Shown here: in pieces, positions 1 to 8,056 of the stretch | Layout: every line of letters begins with the position of its first letter | Position numbering within the stretch: the first letter of the stretch is position 1 | DNA from: Bacteroidales bacterium | GTDB taxonomy: Bacteria > Bacteroidota > Bacteroidia > Bacteroidales > WCHB1-69 | Direction of reading: 5' to 3' | Assembly: GCA_017549765.1 (NCBI GenBank) | Contig: JAFYNM010000033.1 | Location: forward strand, 124,001 to 188,000 | DNA: 64,000 bases | Made by a program: the position numbers and the translations under genes | Notes under the pieces: model-generated | The model's input: only the letters and a program-made list of their open reading frames with translations | The model's database searches: none | What the model was told of the DNA's origin: nothing

Positions 1-415
1 GATAGGACTTGGTGATGATATCCACCACATCGGCGACCATGAAGGAGGAGTAGAATCCCAGTCCGAAATGGCCGATGATGTTGGCTGCGTCGTTGCCTTT
101 GTACTTGGCGAGGAAGTCTTCCGCGCCGGAGAAGGCGATCTGGTTGATATACTTATCGACTTCCTCAGCGGTCATGCCGATACCGCGGTCGATGACGCGG
201 ATGGTCTTGTCGTCTTTGTTGACCTTCACTTGAATGGTCAGGTCGCCCAGCTCGCCGGTGAACTCACCGCGCGTGGCCAGGGTCTTCATCTTCTGGGTGG
301 CATCCACGGCATTGGAGATGAGCTCGCGGAGGAAAATCTCGTGATCCGAATATAAGAACTTCTTGATTACCGGAAAGATATTCTCGGTCTGTACATTGAT
401 TTTACCTGTTTGCAT
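1..415 (-). CDS. htpG: Molecular chaperone HtpG (Hsp90), N-terminal part, cut by window edge
   Basis: This is the N-terminal ATPase domain of bacterial Hsp90, an ATP-dependent cytoplasmic chaperone dimer. About 138 residues are visible, starting MQTGKINVQTENIFPVI. The GHKL-fold N-box is seen as FLRELISNAVDA (about residues 25-36), followed by the ATP-contact segment VIDRGIGMT and the glycine-rich lid GHFGLGFYSSFMV. All three match the family closely. The start at 415 is the only Met that gives the usual N-terminus. The gene lies downstream of clpB on the same strand but behind a hairpin terminator, so it probably has its own promoter; a sigma-54-like sequence sits at 458-472. The remaining roughly 500 residues lie outside the window. 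Confidence 0.95.
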   Translation of the reverse strand, partial: MQTGKINVQTENIFPVIKKFLYSDHEIFLRELISNAVDATQKMKTLATRGEFTGELGDLTIQVKVNKDDKTIRVIDRGIGMTAEEVDKYINQIAFSGAEDFLAKYKGNDAANIIGHFGLGFYSSFMVADVVDIITKSY

Positions 416-457
416 AATATAATAGATGTATAAATTTTCAAATGACGATTTATTCTT

Positions 458-472
458 ACAAACTTTGTGCCA
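458..472 (-). promoter_or_regulatory. Possible sigma-54-like promoter for htpG
   Basis: On the minus strand this reads TGGCACAAAGTTTGT. It has the GG-N10-G spacing of a -24/-12 promoter, but GT instead of GC at -12. It follows directly on the U-tract of the clpB terminator and lies 43 nt upstream of the htpG start. No good -33/-7 pair is visible. Weak on its own; supported mainly by the better copy before clpB. Confidence 0.3.
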
Positions 473-507
473 AAAAAACAGGGGTGTACCCCACCCCCGT
501 TTTTTCA
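472..507 (-). terminator. Intrinsic terminator of clpB
   Basis: A GC-rich hairpin (GGGGT/ACCCC core with flanking AAC/GTT pairing) followed on the minus strand by seven T. It begins just after the clpB stop codon. Confidence 0.75.
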
Positions 508-511
508 ATGC

Positions 512-3115
512 TTATTTCTGATAGAAGACGAACTTGCCGTCCTCCACGGAATCCACCATGATGACGCTGTCAGGCTTGATATCCTCGGCGAGGATGATCT
601 TGGAGAGCTCGTTCATGATGTACTTCTGGATCACTCGTTTCAGCGGGCGCGCGCCGTAGAGCGGGTCGTAGCCCAGATTCGACAGCAGGTCCATAGCGTA
701 GCGGCTGAACTCGACCTTGATATTGCGTTGTGACAACAGGTCGCCCAGCTGCGAGATCTGCAGGTTGATGATCTCCTTGATCTCCTTCTTGGAGAGCGGC
801 TGGAACATCACGATCTCGTCAATACGGTTGAGAAACTCGGGCTTCAGCGACTTCTTCAGCAGGTCGGTGACCTCCGCTTTGGTACGGTCGAAGACCTCCT
901 CGTCCGTGAGGTTGGCACGGTCGGAGTAGTTGTCTTGGATGATGTTGGACCCCAAATTGGAGGTCATGATGATGATGGTGTTCTTGAAGTCGGCAAGACG
1001 ACCTTTGTTGTCGGTCAGCCGGCCGTCGTCGAGCACCTGCAGCAGGACGTTGAAGACGTCGGGGTGAGCCTTCTCGATCTCATCGAAGAGGATGACGGAG
1101 TAGGGTTTTCTGCGCACCTTCTCGGTCAGCTGGCCACCCTCGTCGTAGCCTACATAGCCGGGAGGCGAACCGATAAGACGGGAGACGGAGTGCGGCTCCT
1201 GAAACTCGCTCATGTCGAAACGGATAATGGCATCCTCGGTGTTGAAGAGGTATTCGGCGAGGGCCTTGGCCAGCTCGGTCTTGCCGACACCGGTGGTGCC
1301 CATGAAGATGAACGAGCCGATGGGTCTCTTGGGGTCTTGCAGGCCGGCACGGCTGCGGCGGATGGCGTTGGAGACGGCCGCGATGGCTTCGTCCTGACCG
1401 ACTACTCTCTTGTGCAGTTCGGTCTCCAGGTTCAGGAGTTTGGACTTCTCGCTCTGCATCATCTTGCTGACGGGGATGCCGGTCCAGCGGGCCACCACCT
1501 CGGCGATATCGTCGGCACTGACCTTCTCGTCGATCATGGCCTTGTCGCCCTGCAGCGCCTCCAGTTCGGATTGCAGCTTCTTGATCATATCCTCATCGTT
1601 CTTGATGAGTCCGTAGCGCAGCTCGGCCACCCGGCCGTAGTTGCCCTGGCGTTCTTCGTTCTGCGCCTCCACCTTGTAGTTCTCGATCTCGTCTTTACAG
1701 TGCTGGATCTTGTCCATAATCTCCTTCTCGCTGCGCCACTTGGTGGAGATGGCGTTGCGCTTCTCCTGCAGCTCGGAGATGGTCTTGCTGAGGGCTGCGA
1801 CCTTGGCGTCATCGGCGTTCTCGCGCTTGATGGCCTCGCGCTCAATCTCCAGCTGGCTGATCTTGTGTTCCACATCGTCCAGCTCCTCAGGCACGGAGTT
1901 GATCTCCAGTTTCAGTTTGGCGGCGGCCTCATCGATGAGGTCGATGGCCTTGTCGGGCAGGAAACGGTCGCCGATATAGCGTTGCGACAGTTCCACGGCG
2001 GCGATGATGGCCTCATCCAAGATCTTGACCTGATGATGGTTCTCGTAGCGCTCCTTCAGTCCACGGAGGATGGAAATGGCGTTGGCCTTGTCGGGCTCTT
2101 CGATACGGACAGGCTGGAAACGACGCTCCAGGGCCTTGTCTTTCTCGAAATATTTCTGGTACTCATCGAGGGTCGTGGCGCCGATGGAGCGCAGCTCGCC
2201 ACGCGCGAGGGCAGGCTTCAGGATGTTGGCGGCGTCCATGGCTCCGTCACCGGAGGCGCCGGCCCCCACCAACGTGTGGATCTCGTCGATGAAGAGGATG
2301 ATCTCGCCGTTGGAGGCGATGACCTCGTTGATGACGCTCTTGAGACGCTCCTCGAACTCGCCTTTGTACTTGGCGCCGGCAATCAGCGCACCCATATCGA
2401 GGGAGAAGAGCTTCTTGGTCTTCAGGTTCTCGGGGATGTCGCCGCTCACGAGCCGTTGCGCCAGTCCCTCCGCGATGGCGGTCTTGCCGACGCCGGCCTC
2501 ACCGATGAGGATAGGGTTGTTCTTGGTACGGCGGGAGAGGATCTGCAGCACCCGGCGGATCTCCTCGTCACGACCGATGACCGGGTCGAGTTTGCCACGC
2601 CGCGCCATGTCGTTAAGGTTACGGGCATACTTGTTCAGGGCGTTGTAGGTCTCCTCGTTGTTGGCGCTGTTGACCTTGTTGCCCTTGTGCAGCTCCTCGA
2701 TGGCACTCTTGAGTCCCTTCTCGGTCATGCCCGCGTCCTTCAGGATCTGGGAGGTGCGGTCGTTGGCCATCAGCAGGCCGTAGAGCAGATGCTCCAGGGA
2801 GACGAACTCATCGCCGGAGTCCTGACAGAAGAGGATGGCCTTCTGCAGCGACTGTTGCGCACCGCCACCGAGGTAGAACTCGCCGCCGGTGACCTTGGGC
2901 AGACGGCCGATCTCTTTGTCCACCACTGCCGCCACCGCCTTCGGGTTGCACTCCTGCTTGCGCATCAGAAACGGCACGACGTTGTCGTCCATCTCCAACA
3001 TGGATTTCAAAATATGCAGATTCTCTATCTGCTGGTTCTGATTCCGCATCGCAATCATCTGCGCATTGGAAATCACTTCTTGGGTTTTAATAGTCAGGTT
3101 GTTATTAATGTTCAT
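512..3115 (-). CDS. clpB: ATP-dependent disaggregase ClpB
   Basis: Hsp100 AAA+ unfoldase that, with DnaK, pulls polypeptides out of aggregates. The 867-residue length is normal. Order of parts: Clp-N repeats (about 1-150), first AAA+ domain with Walker A GEAGVGKT at 205-212, coiled-coil M domain (about 400-530), second AAA+ domain with Walker A GTTGVGKT (near 605) and the [13 protein letters not shown] pore loop, and a C-terminal D2-small domain. It is flanked by a terminator downstream and, upstream, by a sigma-54-type promoter with a dyad. No frameshift or missing motif was seen. The identification is firm. Confidence 0.98.
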   Translation of the reverse strand: MNINNNLTIKTQEVISNAQMIAMRNQNQQIENLHILKSMLEMDDNVVPFLMRKQECNPKAVAAVVDKEIGRLPKVTGGEFYLGGGAQQSLQKAILFCQDSGDEFVSLEHLLYGLLMANDRTSQILKDAGMTEKGLKSAIEELHKGNKVNSANNEETYNALNKYARNLNDMARRGKLDPVIGRDEEIRRVLQILSRRTKNNPILIGEAGVGKTAIAEGLAQRLVSGDIPENLKTKKLFSLDMGALIAGAKYKGEFEERLKSVINEVIASNGEIILFIDEIHTLVGAGASGDGAMDAANILKPALARGELRSIGATTLDEYQKYFEKDKALERRFQPVRIEEPDKANAISILRGLKERYENHHQVKILDEAIIAAVELSQRYIGDRFLPDKAIDLIDEAAAKLKLEINSVPEELDDVEHKISQLEIEREAIKRENADDAKVAALSKTISELQEKRNAISTKWRSEKEIMDKIQHCKDEIENYKVEAQNEERQGNYGRVAELRYGLIKNDEDMIKKLQSELEALQGDKAMIDEKVSADDIAEVVARWTGIPVSKMMQSEKSKLLNLETELHKRVVGQDEAIAAVSNAIRRSRAGLQDPKRPIGSFIFMGTTGVGKTELAKALAEYLFNTEDAIIRFDMSEFQEPHSVSRLIGSPPGYVGYDEGGQLTEKVRRKPYSVILFDEIEKAHPDVFNVLLQVLDDGRLTDNKGRLADFKNTIIIMTSNLGSNIIQDNYSDRANLTDEEVFDRTKAEVTDLLKKSLKPEFLNRIDEIVMFQPLSKKEIKEIINLQISQLGDLLSQRNIKVEFSRYAMDLLSNLGYDPLYGARPLKRVIQKYIMNELSKIILAEDIKPDSVIMVDSVEDGKFVFYQK

Positions 3116-3157
3116 ATCGTATTCCTTTCGTTAAAAAAATCAAACACTCCTCACCAC

Positions 3158-3174
3158 TGCAAGGATGTTGCCAA
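3158..3174 (-). promoter_or_regulatory. Sigma-54 (RpoN) type promoter of clpB
   Basis: On the minus strand this reads TTGGCAACATCCTTGCA, close to the RpoN consensus YTGGCACG-N4-TTGCW, with exact GG-N10-GC spacing. It lies about 45 nt upstream of the clpB ATG, which suits a leader of about 30 nt. An inverted repeat just upstream (3186-3198) could bind an activator. Confidence 0.65.
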
Positions 3175-3185
3175 AAGGAAAAATA

Positions 3186-3198
3186 TGACAAAATGTCA
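3186..3198 (-). promoter_or_regulatory. Inverted repeat TGACA-N3-TGTCA upstream of the clpB promoter
   Basis: A perfect 5-bp dyad with a 3-nt spacer, 12 nt upstream of the -24 box. This is closer than most enhancer-binding sites (usually 80 nt or more), so it could equally be a repressor or a stress-regulator operator. Confidence 0.45.
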
Positions 3199-3205
3199 GT
3201 CTATT

Positions 3206-3919
3206 TTAATTCAGATCCCAGCAAAGGGAGATAATGTCTTTCCAAGGGAGCAGGAAGCGGTCGGCCAGAGGTTTATGGCACACCGTTCCATTGTAACAGT
3301 AGATACACTGCATGAGGGAGGGATTTTTCTGGAGGGCATAGCGGATTTTGGGATGGATGACGACATCCACGATGAGGGGCAGGAGCAGATTGGACAGGGC
3401 CAGTGTAATGCCGAAATTGGAAATCTGTTCATCGAAGATCTTATCCACCAAATATCCTTGCTGGTCGTCATGGAGCAGGTCCCAGGCAAAAGCGGCGGCC
3501 TTTTTCTCCAAGAGCAGCTGGAGGGCTTTTTCTGAGAGCGTGGAGAGGTTCTGTGACGAAAAGAGGATCTGTTCGGGCCTGATCTTCTCCAGTTCCTCTT
3601 CGGTGAAGTCCGTCTGTTTGACGAGTACCTTGGCGAGGGAGGCCAGCACGGTGAAGTCGTCTTCAAAAACGACACCGGCCTCGGCATATTCCTCATCGGT
3701 GAAGTGGGCATGGGCGCCGAAGCCATGCTGCATATAGACGATGACATTGTTCTCCACCAGCGTCTGCACCGACTCGGGCGGGAGGATGCCATAAGCGGCC
3801 TTGACATCTTCATCCTTGATCAGGGCCACCACCGATTTGGGCATGGGATGCTCCATCTTGATGGGATATTCCAGCACATCGGGGGTCGGGGTTTCGGTGA
3901 TCAGGACTAAATCTTTCAT
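3206..3919 (-). CDS. Alanine dehydrogenase/PNT-like protein lacking the NAD-binding domain
   Basis: A 237-residue protein starting MKDLVLITETPTPDVLEYPI. Residues about 10-150 match the N-terminal catalytic domain of alanine dehydrogenase/pyridine nucleotide transhydrogenase (HAHFTDEEYAEAGVVF, RPEQILFSSQNLS). The last roughly 60 residues (NPSLMQCIYCYNGTVC...) resemble, from memory, the C-terminal end of the longer Bacteroidota homologues (around 400 residues). The Rossmann fold that should lie between, with its GxGxxG motif, is absent and the frame is open throughout. It starts 11 nt after tsaE and is surely cotranscribed with it. NAD-dependent catalysis is unlikely; a binding or regulatory role is possible. 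Longer upstream extension of the frame only overlaps tsaE, so the ATG at 3919 is preferred. Confidence 0.7.
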   Translation of the reverse strand: MKDLVLITETPTPDVLEYPIKMEHPMPKSVVALIKDEDVKAAYGILPPESVQTLVENNVIVYMQHGFGAHAHFTDEEYAEAGVVFEDDFTVLASLAKVLVKQTDFTEEELEKIRPEQILFSSQNLSTLSEKALQLLLEKKAAAFAWDLLHDDQQGYLVDKIFDEQISNFGITLALSNLLLPLIVDVVIHPKIRYALQKNPSLMQCIYCYNGTVCHKPLADRFLLPWKDIISLCWDLN

Positions 3920-3930
3920 GGCAGGGGTAT

Positions 3931-4341
3931 TTAGAAGATGAAACGGCGTTGGGCGCTCTCGGGGGTGCGCTCGATGGTGATGGGAACATAGTCGCCTTGG
4001 AGGATGCTCTCCACCTTCTCGGTCCACTCGATGAAGCAATAGCAGCCGCTGGCGAGGTATTCCTCGAAGCCGATATTGGTAGCCTCCCGAGGTTCGTCGA
4101 TACGGTAGAAGTCGAAGTGATAGACGGGCTCGCCATGGTCGGTCCAGTACTCGTTGACGATGGCGAAGGTAGGAGAAGAGGTATTGTCTTGCACGTCGAG
4201 CACGTGGCACAGGGCCTTGATGAGGGTCGTCTTGCCGGCGCCCATCTCACCAAAGAAGCCGAAGACGCGCTCGTCCGGGTGCGCCTGCAGGATGGCCTCC
4301 GCCACCTGTCTTAGATCCTGTTCTGTTGCGATGAGTTCCAT
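3931..4341 (-). CDS. tsaE: tRNA threonylcarbamoyladenosine biosynthesis ATPase TsaE
   Basis: P-loop ATPase that, with TsaB and TsaD, drives formation of t6A37 in tRNAs reading ANN codons. The 136-residue length is typical. Walker A is GEMGAGKTTLIKAL (about residues 31-44). The family signature SPTFAIVNEY and the HFDFYR motif follow, then the FIEWTEK segment. The gene lies directly upstream of the dehydrogenase-like gene (11-nt gap) and 4 nt after the stop of a small T9SS cargo gene. Identification is firm. Confidence 0.95.
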   Translation of the reverse strand: MELIATEQDLRQVAEAILQAHPDERVFGFFGEMGAGKTTLIKALCHVLDVQDNTSSPTFAIVNEYWTDHGEPVYHFDFYRIDEPREATNIGFEEYLASGCYCFIEWTEKVESILQGDYVPITIERTPESAQRRFIF

Positions 4342-4345
4342 AAGG

Positions 4346-4810
4346 CTACTCCTTTACCACCTTCCAGGTATCGCGCTGGCTGTCGGCAGAGAGGTAGAGC
4401 ATATAGGTGCCTGCGGGGAGTGCGGACATGTCGATCAAAGTGGCGGCGGCTTCAAAAGCGCCATGTTTCACCATCTGGCCCGACATGTTCAGAATCTGAT
4501 AGTAACCCTCCTTTACATCGCGGTTGAAGCGCAGGCAGACCTCCCCTTTGGTCGGGTTGGGATAGATGCGCGCCGTCAGCTTGTCGCCCAAGGACTCCTG
4601 GAAATAAGCGGCTGGTGCCTCTGTCGCGTTGGCGCTCTGCGTGACAGCGGGTGTTTGTGCCGTCTCACTGCGCAGCTCAATGGTCTTGCGCTCTATCCTG
4701 TTGCCCGCCGCATCATACTCGTAGGTGCGCGGCAGGGCATTCTGAGCATTCAGACATACGGCACTCAATATCAGCAGCAGGAAAAAGCAAAAGTATTTTT
4801 TCATATCCAT
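4346..4810 (-). CDS. Small T9SS type A sorting-domain protein
   Basis: A 154-residue exported protein. It has a signal peptide (MKKYFCFFLLLILSAVCLNAQ; translation may begin at 4804 rather than 4810), a single YD-repeat-like stretch (TYEYDAAGNRIERK), a low-complexity Ala/Thr linker, and a C-terminal type A sorting domain of about 75 residues (RIYPNPTKGEVCLRF ... PAGTYMLYLS ... TWKVVKE). The last part directs T9SS export and surface anchoring. There is almost no passenger domain, so its function cannot be inferred. It lies between aroC and tsaE, 4 nt before tsaE, which suggests readthrough. Confidence 0.85.
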   Translation of the reverse strand: MDMKKYFCFFLLLILSAVCLNAQNALPRTYEYDAAGNRIERKTIELRSETAQTPAVTQSANATEAPAAYFQESLGDKLTARIYPNPTKGEVCLRFNRDVKEGYYQILNMSGQMVKHGAFEAAATLIDMSALPAGTYMLYLSADSQRDTWKVVKE

Positions 4811-4852
4811 TGTGTTTAGTAATGATCGTTATTTCAACAGCAACTTCATCTT

Positions 4853-5824
4853 TCAAGTTGCGGGTGCAAAATTAGCAAAAAAATCCGAATCCGCCAGCAG
4901 CATAAAATCCAAGGTGGTGATGGCGGCCATGGCCTCGACCACGGGCAGCACGCGCGGGGCCACGCAGCGGTCGTTACGGTCGGAGCCCTCATAAAGAGCC
5001 GATTTTCCTTCATAGGTGATGGTCTCCTGCGCAAAGCGGACCGTCGGGATGGGTTTGAAGGCCACGGTGAAGGTCACCTCTTCGCCGTTGGTGATGCCGG
5101 CCTGCACGCCCCCGTCGTGGTTGGTGCGGAACGTGTAGTCGGGGTTCTGGACGTCGTTATAGTCGCTGCCGCACATCTTGGCAGCCTCGTAGCCAAGGCC
5201 TATCTCGAAGCCCTTGGCGGCGTTGATGGAGAGCATGGCGTAGGCGAGACGGGCGGAGAATTTGTCATAGACGGGCTCGCCCAGTCCGGCGGGCACGTGT
5301 CTGATATGGCCGCGCACCACGGCGCCCATGGTATCGCCCTCGCGTGCCGGCGCGGCCATGCTGACGACCTCGGAGGTCACCTCCACGCCACAGGTCCGCA
5401 GCACCAGCTTGGCGATGGCGCCCGCCACCACCCGGCACACCGTCTGCCGCGCGGAGGCCCGCCCACATAGCTCGTTGTCGGCGAAGCCGTATTTCTTGAA
5501 ATAGGTGTAAGAGGCATGGGAGGGCCGGATGACGTCCCGCTGGGCGGAAGGCCTGGCATCACGGTTCTCGATGCGGAAGAATATCTTCTCGCCCGTGGTG
5601 CGCCCGTCAGGACCGATGCCCGACAGGAACTGCACCTCGTCGGTCTCGGCGCGCCGCGTGGACAACGCCGTGGCATCCGGGGCACGGCGCGCCAGCTCAG
5701 CCTGCACAAAGTCTTGGTCGACCAGGATGCCGGCGGGACAGCCCTCCACCCTGCCTTCCATGAAGGGCCCGTGGGTGTCGCCCCAGTCCGAGATCCGAAA
5801 TATTCTACCAAAAAAGTCTTCCAT
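4853..5824 (-). CDS. aroC: Chorismate synthase, divergent and short
   Basis: FMN-dependent enzyme of the last shikimate-pathway step, converting 5-enolpyruvylshikimate-3-phosphate to chorismate. Family segments are clear: GDTHGP with His18, RPSHASYTYFKKYG with His103, ASARQTVCRVVAGAIAK, VPAGLGEPVYDK, KGFEIGLGYEAAKMCGSDYND and a C-terminal VEAMAA. It has 323 residues against about 355 in relatives, the gap lying near residue 158. Several usually fixed residues differ: SARET is SARQT, RPSHAD is RPSHAS, and GRHD before CV is DRND. Both catalytic histidines remain, so activity is plausible. It starts 9 nt after the preceding membrane-protein gene. Confidence 0.88.
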   Translation of the reverse strand: MEDFFGRIFRISDWGDTHGPFMEGRVEGCPAGILVDQDFVQAELARRAPDATALSTRRAETDEVQFLSGIGPDGRTTGEKIFFRIENRDARPSAQRDVIRPSHASYTYFKKYGFADNELCGRASARQTVCRVVAGAIAKLVLRTCGVEVTSEVVSMAAPAREGDTMGAVVRGHIRHVPAGLGEPVYDKFSARLAYAMLSINAAKGFEIGLGYEAAKMCGSDYNDVQNPDYTFRTNHDGGVQAGITNGEEVTFTVAFKPIPTVRFAQETITYEGKSALYEGSDRNDRCVAPRVLPVVEAMAAITTLDFMLLADSDFFANFAPAT

Positions 5825-5833
5825 AACCGTCCT

Positions 5834-7273
5834 TTATATTTCCACAAACTCCTGAATGCCCTCCCGGTTCATCATCAGCTTGAAGCAATGATACTCGCAC
5901 GTGTCGGCCACCACGCACTGCACCACGATGTACAGATTATAAATCCGGGGGATGATCTCCGAGCGGACCATGCCGTCGTCATCCAATATCCCCACCTTGG
6001 TTTCCGGATCGTCCATCTTCAAGGTGAAAAACTGGAGATGGAGGCGGGTGATATCATTGATGCCATCGTAGCGGTACTCATAGCGTTCGCTGAAGGTGTC
6101 GTCATCCGTATCCAGCTGCTTGCGATAGAGGATGATCTGCTCCAAGGGGATCCGTCCCTCCAAGTCGGAGCGGCCCCGAGTCTTCAGCACCTCCGCCGGC
6201 GTCTTCTCATCGGTGATAAAGTCCACGCCCTCCTTGATATGCGCCACCTCGCGGCCCCGGAAGAAGATATTGCTCTTCATGTCGAAAAAGCGCGACTTCA
6301 GACGGTGGGCAAAGCGGTTACGCGCATACTCCTTGATGCGGTCCTTGAACATGTAGGCGATGACCAGGATGACAAAGATAAGCGTCGGGTACTGGCCGAG
6401 GTATTTCTGAAACGGCAACGCTATCAGCATAGAGATGAGCATGGCGATACCGGCGGCCACTCCGAAGGTCAGCTGCTGTGCCGCCACACCGTCGGGATGC
6501 GAGTCTGATTTCAAGTAGAGCGCACTCTCGATATATTTCTTCAACGTATTCTGATGCTGGAACATATCGCGGCTCACCGCCTGATCGTCTGCATCATAAT
6601 GGTGATAGCCTTGATCTATCTTGTATTGGTGTTCAGCCGTGATCAGTTCCGTCAGCGAGGACCCTATCTCTGGCAGGGCGTTAGCCTGCACCGATTGGCA
6701 GTATCGTAAAAGACGGATGGCATAGACCTCTGTCAGATGACTCATATACTCGTCCCCGTAGCGGAAGATAGGCTCACCAGCCGCCAGCGAATCCCGATAT
6801 TGCGACATAAGACCGCGATATTGTGCCACCACACGCTGCATGGCCTCCTGATGGTTCATCCAGGCAGCGGCGTCCACATGGTTAGGCACCGACTGCAGTG
6901 CCTTCGTCTCATCGCGCAAAGCGCTCTTGTAGATCGCCACATACATCTTGACATGGAACTCCAGGTTTTGCAGATGCTCTTCAGAAGGCTCTTGCACGGC
7001 TTGTTGGACGGCGCGGGAGAGATACTGGAGGGGCTGGGAATCCGCGCCAGCCATCTGCTGGAGAGAGAAGCGGGGCGTCTTCAGCCGGATATTGGACTTC
7101 ACATCCCGATAGAACTGGTCCTTGGAGTAAGTGGAGGCATTGATGTTCAGGCTGTTGGGCACAAAGATCCAGGAGTTCATCTTGAACTGATGATGCTCGC
7201 GCTCCTTGCCCGAGAAGTAGATCTTGAACTCCACGGAGAAACGGTCATGTATGGATGTCTGGACGTGAATCAT
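5834..7273 (-). CDS. Unknown two-helix membrane protein
   Basis: A 479-residue protein that I do not assign to a family. There is no signal peptide. Residues about 1-280 are soluble and helix-rich. Two adjacent hydrophobic segments follow (GVAAGIAMLISMLIALPF and YPTLIFVILVIAYMF) around residues 285-330, probably a membrane hairpin. A basic stretch (KDRIKEYARNRFAHRLKSRF) and a cytoplasmic C-terminal region of about 140 residues complete it. It has its own promoter signature at 7313-7321 and is followed at 9 nt by aroC, so the two are likely cotranscribed. No motif suggests an enzyme. Confidence 0.75.
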   Translation of the reverse strand: MIHVQTSIHDRFSVEFKIYFSGKEREHHQFKMNSWIFVPNSLNINASTYSKDQFYRDVKSNIRLKTPRFSLQQMAGADSQPLQYLSRAVQQAVQEPSEEHLQNLEFHVKMYVAIYKSALRDETKALQSVPNHVDAAAWMNHQEAMQRVVAQYRGLMSQYRDSLAAGEPIFRYGDEYMSHLTEVYAIRLLRYCQSVQANALPEIGSSLTELITAEHQYKIDQGYHHYDADDQAVSRDMFQHQNTLKKYIESALYLKSDSHPDGVAAQQLTFGVAAGIAMLISMLIALPFQKYLGQYPTLIFVILVIAYMFKDRIKEYARNRFAHRLKSRFFDMKSNIFFRGREVAHIKEGVDFITDEKTPAEVLKTRGRSDLEGRIPLEQIILYRKQLDTDDDTFSERYEYRYDGINDITRLHLQFFTLKMDDPETKVGILDDDGMVRSEIIPRIYNLYIVVQCVVADTCEYHCFKLMMNREGIQEFVEI

Positions 7274-7312
7274 AGTCGCAATTCGTTTAGGCCAAACGGA
7301 AATTTAGCGACG

Positions 7313-7321
7313 GCAAAGATA
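7313..7321 (-). promoter_or_regulatory. -7 element TATCTTTGC for the 479-residue membrane protein
   Basis: Exact match to the Bacteroidota -7 consensus TAnnTTTGC on the minus strand, 40 nt upstream of the start codon. Confidence 0.6.
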
Positions 7322-7359
7322 CAATTTATCTTCAAGAATAAAAAAATGAGGATATGGAT

Positions 7360-7390
7360 TTTGACGCTTTGGAAAAAAGTGTACTTTTGC
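7360..7390 (+). promoter_or_regulatory. Promoter of tRNA-Ala
   Basis: -33 TTTG (7360-7363), an 18-nt spacer and -7 TACTTTTGC (7382-7390), ending 27 nt before the tRNA. Confidence 0.65.
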
Positions 7391-7417
7391 GGCCTGTTTC
7401 TGGCAGGGCCAGACCAT

Positions 7418-7490
7418 GGGGCATTAGCTCATCAGGTAGAGCGTTTCGTTCGCAACGAAGAGGTAGGGAGTTCGAGTCTCCTATGCTCCA
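7418..7490 (+). tRNA. tRNA-Ala (anticodon CGC)
   Basis: A 73-nt cloverleaf. The acceptor stem GGGGCAT/ATGCTCC contains the G3-U70 wobble pair that specifies alanine. The D stem is GCTC/GAGC, the anticodon loop TTCGCAA gives CGC (reads GCG), and the T loop is TTCGAGT. The discriminator is A and CCA is not encoded. Confidence 0.9.
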
Positions 7491-7491
7491 C

Positions 7492-7522
7492 AAAAAAGGA
7501 AGGCTGCGCCTTCCTTTTTATT
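7492..7522 (+). terminator. Terminator after tRNA-Ala
   Basis: AAGGAAGGC-TGC-GCCTTCCTT hairpin followed by a T-rich stretch, directly after the tRNA 3' end. Confidence 0.75.
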
Positions 7523-7576
7523 TTTCGTTTGGGTCTCCTCATATCACACGTATCAGCACGGAGAAATTCCGTAAAG

Positions 7577-7738
7577 CTAATCGTTGTAATCGTTGTAGTA
7601 AGGCGTTCTCAAATGTTGGCCGCGGAGTTCGTCCAGCTTTTCCTGGTCAAGAGTGCCGTCCTCCCACATTTGGTCTATCTCCTGTTGTGCCTTCTCGGCA
7701 TAAATGGCCGTGTCTTCCGTTACATCGGACAGCTTCGG
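7577..7738 (-). pseudogene. C-terminal gene remnant, unknown family
   Basis: An open frame of 53 codons with coding character, reading ...VTEDTAIYAEKAQQEIDQ and ending RTPYYNDYND before a TAG at 7577. It is bounded upstream by an in-frame TGA at 7739-7741 and has no ATG. The acidic, helix-forming residues fit the tail of a larger protein. Family not recognised. It lies just inside the interval between the two tRNA genes. Confidence 0.4.
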
Positions 7739-7836
7739 TCAGATGTTTCTGTCGCATACATTCATACATCGATAGTTCTTTCTAGGTACATTTCTATTTT
7801 TATCGTCGATGATTACGCCGGCAAAAATCATAAATC

Positions 7837-7889
7837 TTGACAAAACCGAGACGAATAATGATGGCAATTTTGACAAAACCGAGATGAAT
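7837..7889 (+). repeat. Direct repeat TTGACAAAACCGAGAYGAAT (two copies)
   Basis: Copies at 7837-7856 and 7870-7889 differ at one position (C/T) and are 33 nt apart start to start. They lie in AT-rich DNA without a gene (about 7740-8060). The stretch otherwise shows only stop-rich frames. Confidence 0.6.
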
Positions 7890-8000
7890 CTTTTTTAACA
7901 CACTTTAATATACTGAATTTCAAATATTTACAAAATTTGCTGAAAAATACAGATTTTCTTTGATTTAACACTCTAAAAAACAGTTTTATGAGAAAAAATA

Positions 8001-8056
8001 TAAAATTATTTGGCGGTGAAATGTGTTTTTAGTATCTTTGCCGCCAAATAATTTTA
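8001..8056 (+). promoter_or_regulatory. Consensus promoter embedded in a perfect 16-bp inverted repeat
   Basis: Left arm TAAAATTATTTGGCGG (8001-8016) and right arm CCGCCAAATAATTTTA (8041-8056) are exact reverse complements around a 24-nt spacer. The -33 TTTGG (8009-8013) lies in the left arm, the -7 TATCTTTGC (8033-8041) spans the spacer end, and the start site would fall in the right arm. Downstream, ATG at 8061 opens only an 8-codon frame; another frame is open from 8065 to 8307 without an ATG. Confidence 0.55.

Noticed and set aside
935..3535. Long open frame antisense to clpB (plus strand)
   Set aside because: It mirrors clpB codons, has no known domain and no promoter signature; a shadow of the real gene.
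7354..7785. Open frame running through tRNA-Ala and its terminator
   Set aside because: It crosses a tRNA gene and an intrinsic terminator, so it cannot be a real gene.
8001..8056. Invertible (phase-variable) promoter
   Set aside because: A 24-nt spacer is too short for the usual site-specific inversion in Bacteroidota (around 200 bp), and no recombinase gene is near.
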